A stretch of 64,000 nt of DNA from CAZDWZ01 sp964509425 (GTDB lineage Bacteria; Bdellovibrionota_C; UBA2361; SZUA-149; CAZDWZ01): positions 465,429 through 529,428 of the forward strand of contig CAZDWZ010000003.1 in assembly GCA_964509425.1 (NCBI GenBank), read 5' to 3'. Below, one piece after another: positions 1 to 8,648 of the stretch; the first letter of the stretch is position 1, and each line of letters begins with the position of its first letter. The position numbers were made by a program, and so were the translations under genes. The notes below the pieces were generated by a model, which had not been told where the DNA came from, did no database searches, and saw nothing but the letters and a program-made list of their open reading frames with translations.

Positions 1-611
1 TGCACTGCGGCAAACTCCGTAGCGCCAGAGCCGAGAAGCCGGATAATCGCGACGCCTTGTTCAACCTCTCTTCCCGAAACGAACGCATCGCGTATTTTCA
101 CTTCTCGGAGCGGCTGTTCATCTTCGAGGCTTGGGAATTCAAGCGGACTGGCGAGCTCAATCTCCGCATTTGGATCCCGGAAGACCATCTGAAAAAACTG
201 ATCGTCGAGAGCTCCGCTCTGCCGCGTTATCTCTTCGCTCAGTTGCTCGCGAACACTCCCTCGCCGCTTTTCTGCCTCTTTCGCCGATCTGCGCGAGCGT
301 TCTTTATCCGAACGAAGTCGATTCACATAATCAACTTTGCGCGTGCGGCCCTCTCGAATTGGTATCTCTCGCTTCACGTAATAGACATTGCGATCGATAT
401 CTAAAACCAGGCGATAGGAGTCTCCTTTTCCCGATGCAGCCTGTTGCACGGCCTCCCAGGTATTGACGAAGCGCCGAAGCTCCGTATTCTGCCGGAGCCC
501 GTCGCTGAGACCGAAGCGGCTCGCAGCGAGCACGGTCATGAGCAACACGAGGACAATAACCACCCCGACTTCGATGAGGGTGAATCCCGACTCTCCGGAA
601 TGTTTAGGCAT
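1..611 (-). CDS. gspH: Type II secretion minor pseudopilin GspH-like (3' end outside window)
   Basis: Reading down from an ATG at 609-611, the product opens MPKHSGESGFTLIEVGVVIV. This is a type IV prepilin motif with the cleavage Gly before FTLIE, followed by a hydrophobic helix. About 203 residues are visible and the frame runs off position 1 without a stop. Charged stretches rich in Arg, Lys and Glu follow in the middle. The gene is last in the visible gspC-D-E-F-G run on the same strand, where GspH normally sits. Minor pseudopilins cap the periplasmic pseudopilus that pushes substrates through the secretin. The prepilin motif and position are seen; the H assignment rather than another minor pseudopilin rests on gene order. 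Confidence 0.8.
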   Translation of the reverse strand, partial: MPKHSGESGFTLIEVGVVIVLVLLMTVLAASRFGLSDGLRQNTELRRFVNTWEAVQQAASGKGDSYRLVLDIDRNVYYVKREIPIREGRTRKVDYVNRLRSDKERSRRSAKEAEKRRGSVREQLSEEITRQSGALDDQFFQMVFRDPNAEIELASPLEFPSLEDEQPLREVKIRDAFVSGREVEQGVAIIRLLGSGATEFAAV

Positions 612-649
612 AGAAAAAGCTACGCCGTGTTTTTTCACGGCGTGGAACT

Positions 650-1123
650 TCACGGCTTAACTTCAATATCTTTCTTGGCCCCGTCGCCTCCTTCGACGCC
701 ATCGGAACCAAGGCTCCGGAGGGTGAACGATTTTCCACCGCCCTCCGCGATATAGACGAGGGGATTTTTCCAGACATCAGTGAGGTCGTCCTTTTGCGCG
801 AGGGGTACGAACACTCCTCCGCCGGCGTCCTTCCCAGGACCGCTGATGAGTTCTTCCAGCCTTCCAGGGAAGAAATTGAACTGAAGCTTGTATTGCATGA
901 GGTAGCCTTTGATGTTGTTCAGCTTCACTTCGTTCAGCTTGGCTTGCGCCGCCTCGCTCTGCCCAAAAACGTTTCGCCCGACGACGACGTAGAGGAGGGC
1001 AATGATAGTGATAACTGCGATGACCTCGATGAGGGTCATGCCTCGCTCGTCCGCTCGGAATAGATTTGATTGATCCTCTGATTGTGCCATCTCTGCCTCG
1101 ATATTCTTGAAAACGCTTTCCAT
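650..1123 (-). CDS. gspG: Type II secretion major pseudopilin GspG
   Basis: The protein has 157 residues, with a prepilin peptidase site ERG|MTLIEV followed by a hydrophobic helix. A conserved tail (SLGSDGVEGGDG) matches the calcium-binding C-terminus of GspG major pseudopilins. The leader before the cleavage Gly is long, about 28 residues against the usual 6-8. An internal ATG at about 1090 would shorten it, but AAGGTG lies at good spacing before the 1123 start. GspG is processed by the prepilin peptidase and polymerises into the pseudopilus in the periplasm. It lies 48 nt after gspF. Confidence 0.93.
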   Translation of the reverse strand: MESVFKNIEAEMAQSEDQSNLFRADERGMTLIEVIAVITIIALLYVVVGRNVFGQSEAAQAKLNEVKLNNIKGYLMQYKLQFNFFPGRLEELISGPGKDAGGGVFVPLAQKDDLTDVWKNPLVYIAEGGGKSFTLRSLGSDGVEGGDGAKKDIEVKP

Positions 1124-1171
1124 AGAAACACCTTTTACCGCGTTTTGTCCTGACCGCTAGAACGGCGACGC

Positions 1172-2401
1172 TTACATCGCCGACAAATTGCTCATTTCCA
1201 GCATCGGTAACATTACCGCTGCCAAAATACCACCAACCACGGTGGCGAGAAACAGAATGAGAAGAGGTTCCAAAATGGACGTCAGACTGCTGACAATTGC
1301 AGAAATTTCAGAGTCATAGTTGTTCGCAGCACGGAGCAGCATCTGCTCCAACTGACCCGTTCTCTCGCCAACGGCCACCATCCGGACCAGCAGCTTCGGA
1401 AAGGCTCCGGAGCGATCAAGCTCAAGGGCAAGCGAGCTCCCTTCCCGAACTCCGTCAGCGGCCTTCTCCACGATCTCCTCAAGAACGACGTTCCCGATGA
1501 TCGTCTTTGTAATCGTCAACGCTCCCAAAAGCTCGACCCCGCTTCCGAGCAGTGTTCCCAGGTTTCGGGCGAATCGACTGCATGAGACCTTCAAGATGAA
1601 GTTCCCAATCATCGGCACTTTCAGCATGAGCGCATGGTATCGATATCTTCCGGCCGGAGTTTTCGTGTATTTTTTGAAACCTGTAACAACCAGTGCTCCG
1701 AGGATTACTAGGACAATCCAGTAACTCTGCAAGAAGTTGCTGACCTCGATCACAAATCGCGTCGGGAAAGGAAGCACTCGTCCGCGATCAGCGAAGATTC
1801 TGGTAATCTGAGGGACGATATATGTTAGTAGCAAGACGATGACGCCGAAGCAGAGCGTCAACATCAAAATCGGATAGGTGAGGGCCGAGCGCACTTTGCG
1901 GCGGAGAGCAGTTTGCGATTCCAACAAATCCGCAAGCCTCTCGAGCACTCGATCGAGCGAGCCGCTGGCCTCACCTGCGGCGACCATGTTTGCATAGAGT
2001 CGAGGGAAAACTTTCGGATGCTCTCGAAGGCCCGCAGCGAGAGTAGAACCTTCGTTCACCTTATCGGCGACTTCCGCTATGACGACTTTAAGACTGCTGT
2101 GATCTATTTGTTCCGCAAGTGCGCGGAGAGCTTCAACAAGAGGCATGCCGGCCGCGGCCAAAGTTGCGAGCTGCCGAGTTGCGATGGCAAGGGTGCCGCC
2201 GTCGACTTTTCTTTCCTTCGGAGTTTCTCCCCCCGAAAAAAGCGACTTTCTCGCGGCTTTTGCCTGCGCTTCTTCGAGCACGGTGGGGAATATACCTTGA
2301 CCCTTCAGCCGCTGCCTCGCCGACCGTACGGAGTCCGCATCGACCACGCCCTTAATCGAGCGGCCCTTTGAATCCAAGGCTTTATATTCAAAAACAGGCA
2401 T
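1172..2401 (-). CDS. gspF: Type II secretion inner-membrane platform protein GspF
   Basis: A 409-residue protein opening MPVFEYKALDSKGRSIKGVV, the standard N-terminus of GspF/PilC proteins. Two repeated cytoplasmic T2SSF domains are separated by hydrophobic segments near residues 170-200 and 225-245, with a final membrane helix near 378-400. Length is typical (about 400). GspF is the polytopic platform that couples the GspE ATPase to pseudopilus assembly. It sits 32 nt downstream of gspE in the same operon. Confidence 0.96.
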   Translation of the reverse strand: MPVFEYKALDSKGRSIKGVVDADSVRSARQRLKGQGIFPTVLEEAQAKAARKSLFSGGETPKERKVDGGTLAIATRQLATLAAAGMPLVEALRALAEQIDHSSLKVVIAEVADKVNEGSTLAAGLREHPKVFPRLYANMVAAGEASGSLDRVLERLADLLESQTALRRKVRSALTYPILMLTLCFGVIVLLLTYIVPQITRIFADRGRVLPFPTRFVIEVSNFLQSYWIVLVILGALVVTGFKKYTKTPAGRYRYHALMLKVPMIGNFILKVSCSRFARNLGTLLGSGVELLGALTITKTIIGNVVLEEIVEKAADGVREGSSLALELDRSGAFPKLLVRMVAVGERTGQLEQMLLRAANNYDSEISAIVSSLTSILEPLLILFLATVVGGILAAVMLPMLEMSNLSAM

Positions 2402-2433
2402 AATTCAGCGTGGTCTCGACTGCTCGAAGTCGG

Positions 2434-4143
2434 CTACTCAAGCACGTCATCCTGAGTAACTCGCAGCACCTCTTCTACGGACGTAATTCCCCGAAGTACC
2501 TTCATCGCCCCGTCGTGACGAAGCGTAAAAAGATTCGCCGCTGCGGCCCGGATCTGGTTTGCGTCGGCACGCTGCATGATTTTCGCCCGAACATCGTCAT
2601 CGATGAACAGGAATTCGTGAATACCGCATCGGCCCCTATATCCGAGTCCCTGACAGTGTTTGCAGCCCGTGTCTTTAGCTCGATAAACTGTGGGCTCGCC
2701 GATGTCGGCGCCGAGTCCGAGCTCTCTCCGTTCTTCGAGGCTCAGGATATACGGCTCCCGGCAGTGCGGACAAAGAGTTCGAATCAGCCGCTGTGCCATC
2801 GCTGCGAGAAGACTGGACGCAATCAGGAATGGCTCGACACCCATATCGAGAAGTCGTGTGATTGCGCCCGGTGCATCGTTTGTGTGCAACGTCGAGAAAA
2901 CCAAGTGTCCAGTGAGCGATGCTTGAACCGCGATTTCAGCGGTTTCCAAGTCTCGAATTTCCCCGACCATTATGACGTCGGGATCCTGACGGAGAATAGA
3001 GCGGAGACCATTCGCGAAGGTGAACTCAATCTTATGGTTCACCTGCATCTGGCCGACACCCTGAAGTTCATATTCGATCGGATCCTCAATGGTGAGGATA
3101 TTTTTGTCCTCGGAGTTTATGTGCGAAAGGCATCCATAGAGAGTCGTCGTTTTTCCGGACCCCGTCGGACCAGTAACCAGGAAGATTCCGTGACTCTTCT
3201 TCACGATCTTTCGCACGCTCTCGAGGATAGTCGGCATGAATCCCAGGCTCTCGAGCTCGAGACGAACTTTTGATTTGTCGAGAAGTCGCATTACGATCCG
3301 CTCTCCGAAGCGGGTCGGGACTGTCGAAACACGGATGTCGACATCTTGTCCTGCAATCTTGATCCCGATACGGCCATCCTGCGGAAGCCGCTTCTCGGCG
3401 ATATCCAGATCGGCCATGACTTTCACGCGCGAGAGAATCGCCGGCTGAAAGTATTTGTCTTCACGATCAACGTCTTTAAGAACGCCGTCAATTCTGAAAC
3501 GGACTTTTAATTCTTCTTCCCCCGGCTCGATATGAATGTCAGACGCCCGTTCCGTGGCGGCACGGAAGATGAGGGTGTTCACGTATCGGATGATCGGTGC
3601 GTCGTCATCTTCTGCGTCGGTCACGTCGATCTTCAAGACCGTGGATATTTCGTCAGATTTCTCTTTCTCCGCTCCGTCCAGCGCACTTGCTCGATCCGTC
3701 ATCAAGCTTGTTCTGACGCTGTTGATCGCCCGGAGAACCTCTTCCTCGGGACTGACAATGAGTCGGACCGGCTTTCCGTAGCAGCATCGGAGCACGTCGA
3801 GGGGCTCAGTCTGAAGCGGGTCGCATGTTGCAACGGTGACAAACTGAGCGTCCGCCGCGATGGGGACGACTTTCCACTGTTTGCCCCACGAACCGATGAT
3901 GCGTGAGAAATCCCCCAAGACGAGATCTCTCGGCGGATCGATCTGCCCAAGATTCGGCTGGAATTCAAGTCCAATCGACTGGGCAAGCTGCTTGAGCTGC
4001 TCAGCGTCAATTGCCGGGGTAACCTGTCCGCGATTTGCTGCTGCGCGATCGGGCTTCGACTCAGACGCCGACTTTCCGTCGGCATTCCCATCTTTCCCTG
4101 CACGCGCTCCAGGCGCGTTCGTATGTAGTCCCGGTGTCTCCAT
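2434..4143 (-). CDS. gspE: Type II secretion ATPase GspE
   Basis: 569 residues. Visible are an N-terminal GspE/MshE-like domain, the Asp box IRYVNTLIFRAATERASDIH, Walker A GPTGSGKTT near residue 325, and Walker B/His-box sequences (DPDVIMVGEIRD, LVFSTLHTNDA). A zinc-binding CPHC...CKHC tetracysteine insert lies near 458-496. GspE is the cytoplasmic hexameric ATPase that powers pseudopilus growth. The first 45 residues are charged and look disordered. Spacing of 15 nt after gspD supports co-transcription. Confidence 0.97.
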   Translation of the reverse strand: METPGLHTNAPGARAGKDGNADGKSASESKPDRAAANRGQVTPAIDAEQLKQLAQSIGLEFQPNLGQIDPPRDLVLGDFSRIIGSWGKQWKVVPIAADAQFVTVATCDPLQTEPLDVLRCCYGKPVRLIVSPEEEVLRAINSVRTSLMTDRASALDGAEKEKSDEISTVLKIDVTDAEDDDAPIIRYVNTLIFRAATERASDIHIEPGEEELKVRFRIDGVLKDVDREDKYFQPAILSRVKVMADLDIAEKRLPQDGRIGIKIAGQDVDIRVSTVPTRFGERIVMRLLDKSKVRLELESLGFMPTILESVRKIVKKSHGIFLVTGPTGSGKTTTLYGCLSHINSEDKNILTIEDPIEYELQGVGQMQVNHKIEFTFANGLRSILRQDPDVIMVGEIRDLETAEIAVQASLTGHLVFSTLHTNDAPGAITRLLDMGVEPFLIASSLLAAMAQRLIRTLCPHCREPYILSLEERRELGLGADIGEPTVYRAKDTGCKHCQGLGYRGRCGIHEFLFIDDDVRAKIMQRADANQIRAAAANLFTLRHDGAMKVLRGITSVEEVLRVTQDDVLE

Positions 4144-4158
4144 CCCTACAACACTTCC

Positions 4159-7100
4159 TTAGAAGGCTCTCCATTCGTTGCGGCCGAGGCCGATGCTATC
4201 TGCTGGCGAAAGAGAATACCAAAGGTCTTCGGCAGAGAGCGAAGCTTGGAGAGCCTGAGCATCAGCCCGCGACCCAAATGTTCCGAGACACACGAACGGG
4301 ATGTCTTCTTCACCCTGTCGAAAGAGATAGCGTCTACCTATGGTGAAGAATTTTCCAGGTGATGAACTTTGCGAGCCCAAGACGACGATTCCGACGGTCC
4401 TTTCCCCGTCGGCATAGTGAAACGGCAAGTCCATAGTGGGATTGCCGCCAAGTTGACGGAGCACGACATACGTCTTCGCGGCCGAGGTCGCGGAGCTCGT
4501 TTCCGTTGAATTTTTCATCGTCGAGCGTGAAGCAGCTGCCGGCGGATTACCACCACCTTCACCGGGAAGCTTCGGTTTAACGGTGAAGCTTAATTCTTCG
4601 CCCGAGCTTTTTTCGATCACTTCCTTCCCGCCGGCGAGTTCACGAATTCTAGCCGCCGTCCGCGCTTCCGCTTCTTGTTCATCGAGTGACAGGTTTCTCG
4701 CGCCCTTCGGTCGAGTGATTGTTCCTGGAGTGATGTCCCGCGGAGGCAGGTCTTCGGCGACTTCGTCCATGTTCGCGCTGTCGAGCACTTCGGAGCGATC
4801 CGGTTCGGCTTCAAGCTTTTCGATTTCGCTCTTCATTCGGCCGGATTTCTCCTTCGTCTGTTCCCTCGCCACGAACTGATCGGAGACGACCTTTGGCGTG
4901 ATGAAAATGAGCAGGTTGTTCCGGCGGCGAGTGCTGTCGCTCCGTTTGAACAGATGTCCGAGCACCGGAATGTCTTCGAGGAATGGAACTCCGCGAGTGG
5001 CATCGCTGACCTCATCGGATATGAGTCCTCCGGTTACGATCATCTGATTACTCTTCACCTCAACCGTCGTCTCGGTCGTGTTTACCGAGGTCGTCGGTCC
5101 GTTCGGATCGTTTTGCGTGCCAGACACGACACTCGAGACTTCGACAAAGATTTTCAGAACGACGAAACCGCCGGCACTGATCTGCGGCGTGATTCGCAGG
5201 GTGATACCCACATCTTGCCGTTCGATACTGTTGAATGTGTTGTTCAAGTTGGTCGCATTCGTCGAGGTGCTGGTGATGAACGGAACGTTCTGACCAACCA
5301 CGATTTCCGCCTCCTCGTTGTCGGTCGCGAGGATCGTCGGCGAGCTGAGGACGTTTACGTTCGTGTTCCGGCTGAGCGCGGAGATGAGCACCGCCTGCGA
5401 AGGCAACGTAATTCCGCCGGGCAGCACGATCGATCCGCTGCTGGCCGCGGCGAGAGTCAAATCACTAAGGGCGGCGGGATTCGAGATGAGGTTCGTGAGC
5501 CCGCCGAAATTATTCTGACCGATGGCTCCGAAATCGTCCGTTCCGAGCGCCGTCGTCCACTCGACTCCGACGCCTTGGCTTCGATCGAGCGAGACCTGCA
5601 TGATGGTCGCCTCAACGAGGACCTGCTGCCGGCGGATGTCGAGGTCATCGATCACCTGCTTCAGCTTCTCATAGTCAGACTTCGAGGCGTTTACGACCAG
5701 CGAGTTCGTCGAGCTGTCGGCGCTGATAGAAATGTCGCCGTCGAATGCGACCTTTCCGCTTGTTGGGTTGCTCGGATCGGTACTGGTTAATGCCGCCGTT
5801 CCCGAGAGGCTTCCCGACAACCGATTGTTGTTCCCGGTGCTGTCCCGTCGAGAGTTCCGGCTGCCGCCACGAGAAAGCGAGCTTCCTGAAGTCTTCGACT
5901 TTTTGTTGGAACTCGAACTCGAAGAGCTTCCGCCTCCACTCCCCGAAATCAGCGAATTCAATATGTCGGAGAGCTCTTCGGCGTCCGCGTGCTTCAGGCG
6001 ATAGACATAGAACTTGCCGCCTGATTGGTCGGTTTTACTATCAAGCTGTTCGGCCAGTGCTTTGACCTTTGCCGTAAGGAGCGCATCCGCAACGACGATG
6101 ACAGAATTTGTTCTTTCATCAGCGATGATCTTCAGCGGGAGCGTTCGCTTATCTCCCGCGACAACGCCGAGCGATGCGTTCTGCGTAGTCGGAGGCGTGA
6201 CGCCCATCGGCGGAACGAAGTTCACTGGACGGGGCTGTGTGCCGAGCTGCGCCCGAGACGCGCTCTCCTTGTCCTTGTCCTCACCGAGGATTTGCTGAAT
6301 TTTGTCCGCGACGTCTTTTGCATCCGCGTGGAGGATCGGGATGATCGTTATGTCTTGGTCAATCGCGGGAACATCAAGCTCGTTCACGAGCTCGATCAGA
6401 CGCTTGATGTTCGCTTCTGAGTCGATGACGATGAGGGAATTTGTTCCAGCAAAAACCGAGAGCAGGCCGTCTTTCGAAATAAATTGATTTAAGATCGATT
6501 GAAGCTCCGAAGCTTGGGTGTGTTTCAAGCGAACGAGCTGAGTGACGAGAACATCTGACGGATGCTCCTTTCCGCCTGCAACAATCGGAATCGTGCTCTT
6601 TTGGGCATCTTTTGTATTAATGACTTTCCAGATGTTGCTGCCAAGCGGGACGGTTGTGAAACCTTTCAGCAACAAGATCGATTCGAAGATTCGAACGGCT
6701 TCATCCACCGACACCGGAGTGGTCAAGTGAACCGTGACCTTACCTTTCACGTTGTTGTCGACGATGTAGTTCCGCTTGGTGAGCTTGCTGAACGCTTTTA
6801 CCAAAGTCGCAATTTCGATGTCGGTGCCGTTTAAGAGCGTGGTGGTCTCTCCGCCCTGAGTGGTGCTGAAGTCCGGTTTGTCGGATTTCTCGGTATCCGC
6901 CTTCACGGACGCCGGAACTTCTTTCTTCGCGGCATCTCCGCCGGCACCCGATTTCTCTTCGACGAGATCGAGCGGGAGCGGCTTTATCTGCCCGTCGTCG
7001 ATTGTCTCCGATTCAAAATCGTTCTTCCCTCCGAAGACTTTCGTGTACTCGTCGGGTTTCACTGCTCGTGGGCCGGGTTGAGGCTTGCTCTCAGAAAGTG

Positions 7101-7215
7101 CCGGCTTTGCCGGAAGCGAGAAGAAGACGTTTGCGGCAACAAGCGTGACGAGGAGGAGCACCGCAGCTACCTCTCGAGAGCCCCCAAATTTTTTATGCCA
7201 ATTAATCAGGCTCAT
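4159..7215 (-). CDS. gspD: Type II secretion outer-membrane secretin GspD, with unusual C-terminal extension
   Basis: 1018 residues, long for GspD (usually about 650-750). It has an N-terminal hydrophobic export segment, an acidic linker, N0 and N1-N3 domains (TDIEIATLVKAFSKL, LKHTQASELQSILNQFIS, LKHADAEELSDILNSLIS), and the secretin beta-barrel domain ending near residue 770 with LLIFITPKVV. A Ser/Gly/Asn-rich insert lies in N3 at about 427-468. Past the secretin domain are about 250 further residues: a charged linker, then a segment (GTFGSRADAQALQASLSAE) that resembles a SPOR repeat. The secretin forms the outer-membrane exit channel. It is 4 nt from gspC. Confidence 0.95.
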   Translation of the reverse strand: MSLINWHKKFGGSREVAAVLLLVTLVAANVFFSLPAKPALSESKPQPGPRAVKPDEYTKVFGGKNDFESETIDDGQIKPLPLDLVEEKSGAGGDAAKKEVPASVKADTEKSDKPDFSTTQGGETTTLLNGTDIEIATLVKAFSKLTKRNYIVDNNVKGKVTVHLTTPVSVDEAVRIFESILLLKGFTTVPLGSNIWKVINTKDAQKSTIPIVAGGKEHPSDVLVTQLVRLKHTQASELQSILNQFISKDGLLSVFAGTNSLIVIDSEANIKRLIELVNELDVPAIDQDITIIPILHADAKDVADKIQQILGEDKDKESASRAQLGTQPRPVNFVPPMGVTPPTTQNASLGVVAGDKRTLPLKIIADERTNSVIVVADALLTAKVKALAEQLDSKTDQSGGKFYVYRLKHADAEELSDILNSLISGSGGGSSSSSSSNKKSKTSGSSLSRGGSRNSRRDSTGNNNRLSGSLSGTAALTSTDPSNPTSGKVAFDGDISISADSSTNSLVVNASKSDYEKLKQVIDDLDIRRQQVLVEATIMQVSLDRSQGVGVEWTTALGTDDFGAIGQNNFGGLTNLISNPAALSDLTLAAASSGSIVLPGGITLPSQAVLISALSRNTNVNVLSSPTILATDNEEAEIVVGQNVPFITSTSTNATNLNNTFNSIERQDVGITLRITPQISAGGFVVLKIFVEVSSVVSGTQNDPNGPTTSVNTTETTVEVKSNQMIVTGGLISDEVSDATRGVPFLEDIPVLGHLFKRSDSTRRRNNLLIFITPKVVSDQFVAREQTKEKSGRMKSEIEKLEAEPDRSEVLDSANMDEVAEDLPPRDITPGTITRPKGARNLSLDEQEAEARTAARIRELAGGKEVIEKSSGEELSFTVKPKLPGEGGGNPPAAASRSTMKNSTETSSATSAAKTYVVLRQLGGNPTMDLPFHYADGERTVGIVVLGSQSSSPGKFFTIGRRYLFRQGEEDIPFVCLGTFGSRADAQALQASLSAEDLWYSLSPADSIGLGRNEWRAF

Positions 7216-7219
7216 TTTC

Positions 7220-8110
7220 CTATCGAATCGAGTAACGCAAATCGGTCAATTGCGAGTTCCGTTCAACTTTCACTGCTACGGATCGCTCATTCTTCAACTG
7301 CTCAAAAAGCTTTAATGCCTGCGCTGGATCGCTGAGGCTATTATCATTTACGGAGAGGATGATATCCCCGTTCTTTAATCCAAGTTTTTCGTAGAGGCTA
7401 CCACTTCGTATGGCGAAGAGGCGCATACCAATACTCTGGCCATTGCGGAAGTAGGGGACCGCACGAGCCTGCGACAGAAGCTGCGGGAGATTCGCCAGGG
7501 CCGACGAGAGTTCCTCTTCAGGGACGGTAAAATCAGTTTGATCGGCGCCAGGAGGGGCTGTTGAGTCGCCAGCAGGGCCGGCCTCTTTATCCGCGAGAGC
7601 AAGCACTTCAAGCTTTCCCGAGCGTTCTATCGACACTCTATCAGACTTGATCTCGACGAGACGCGCTTGAGCGAAAATTTGTTCGTTCACCTCGAAGACG
7701 TCCTGCGCTTGCTTTGTCGAGTCTTCGATTATCGCCATCCTCATGCCCGATGAGGATTCATTTACCGCAATCAGCTTCAATTTCGAATTATTCACGGGTT
7801 GAGCCGCAGGTGTCGGAGCCTGCTCGGGTCCTTTGGATTTTCCGAAGAGTGAGCTCGTCGAGATATTCTGAAAGCTCTCGAGAGACGATACCGCACGCTT
7901 CCCGATGTCATCGCCGAAGTTCGGAAGTTCAAGAGAGGGGAGACCAGACCGCGATGAAGTTTGAAGCATCTCGCCGGTTTTATAAGCCAGAGCGATCGCA
8001 AGAAATAGGCAAAGCTGCCCGAGCCAATACGCAGCACCCTGAAGGGTGTTCACGGGCGGCGGAGCTTCGAACTGCCGAAACAGTATTAAATGCCAAAGCT
8101 TACGAAACAA
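7220..8110 (-). CDS. gspC: Type II secretion protein GspC with PDZ domain
   Basis: 296 residues: a short cytoplasmic N-terminus, one membrane helix near 28-48, and a periplasmic homology-region-like segment (KLKLIAVNESSSGMRMAIIE). A C-terminal PDZ domain spans about 220-296 (IRSGSLYEKLGLKNGDIIL). GspC links the inner-membrane platform to the secretin and helps choose substrates. The start is TTG, with AGCAGGT just before it and no ATG nearby. It is the first gene of the visible gsp operon; the 94 bp upstream are the likely promoter region, although the thiF-like genes lie on the same strand further upstream. Confidence 0.9.
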   Translation of the reverse strand: MFRKLWHLILFRQFEAPPPVNTLQGAAYWLGQLCLFLAIALAYKTGEMLQTSSRSGLPSLELPNFGDDIGKRAVSSLESFQNISTSSLFGKSKGPEQAPTPAAQPVNNSKLKLIAVNESSSGMRMAIIEDSTKQAQDVFEVNEQIFAQARLVEIKSDRVSIERSGKLEVLALADKEAGPAGDSTAPPGADQTDFTVPEEELSSALANLPQLLSQARAVPYFRNGQSIGMRLFAIRSGSLYEKLGLKNGDIILSVNDNSLSDPAQALKLFEQLKNERSVAVKVERNSQLTDLRYSIR

Positions 8111-8204
8111 ATTACCTGCTTCAAGTGAGTCAAACCTAGGTAATATCTGCCTATTCTTCGGCTGATGGGCAATAGGTCAAAAGCCGTGCGGCGCAGAAAG
8201 ACTT

Positions 8205-8648
8205 CTATTCTTCTCGCGATGGTGAATGAACTTGCGAATCGTTCATCACCTTTAAAATCGTCAACAATGCAGCGCAGATCTGAGCCGATGAGGGAATCGG
8301 CACTCCGGGGTTCTCCACTTCGAGCGGCGAGGATTGAAATACACTCCCCGATGACTCGTCAAACACCGAACCATCTCTTTGACAGATGATCCTCGGCAAA
8401 TCTTCAATCCGGACATCCGACTGGGACGGTTCAAGTATCAAGAGCGGTCTTCCTTCGGTTCCGGAAGGGGGAACCGTCAGGAAATGCGGCTCTGCTCCGG
8501 CGGCTTCGAGATACAGGAACGTGAGGGGTAGACTCTTCGATACGAGAATCGGTCGCAAACGGAGCGCTTGCTGTGCCTTGGCACTCCATCCTTTGACGAT
8601 GAGCTGCCTGCTATAACGCTCGAGCTCGAAGTCGCTTAATCTCGTCAT
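8205..8648 (-). CDS. Degenerate ThiF/MoeB-like protein lacking the nucleotide-binding glycine motif
   Basis: 147 residues starting at the ATG that overlaps the stop of the ThiF-TusA gene (ATGA at 8645-8648). The N-terminus MTRLSDFELERYSRQLIVKG is the classical opening helix of MoeB/ThiF E1-like enzymes. Where the Rossmann GxGGLG loop should be, the sequence reads VSKSLPLTFLYLEAAGAEP, so the ATP-binding loop is lost. The C-terminus (SSAQICAALLTILKVM) recalls the helix that follows the adenylation site. The upstream ThiF-TusA protein lacks exactly this opening helix, which suggests the two act as unequal halves of one E1-like complex. Overlap and motifs are seen; the heterodimer idea is inference. 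Confidence 0.7.
   Translation of the reverse strand: MTRLSDFELERYSRQLIVKGWSAKAQQALRLRPILVSKSLPLTFLYLEAAGAEPHFLTVPPSGTEGRPLLILEPSQSDVRIEDLPRIICQRDGSVFDESSGSVFQSSPLEVENPGVPIPSSAQICAALLTILKVMNDSQVHSPSREE

Noticed and set aside
2410..3273. 287-codon plus-strand frame
   Set aside because: Antisense to gspE, whose motifs are unambiguous.
4954..5790. 278-codon plus-strand frame
   Set aside because: Antisense to the gspD secretin domain; Arg/Asp-rich shadow.
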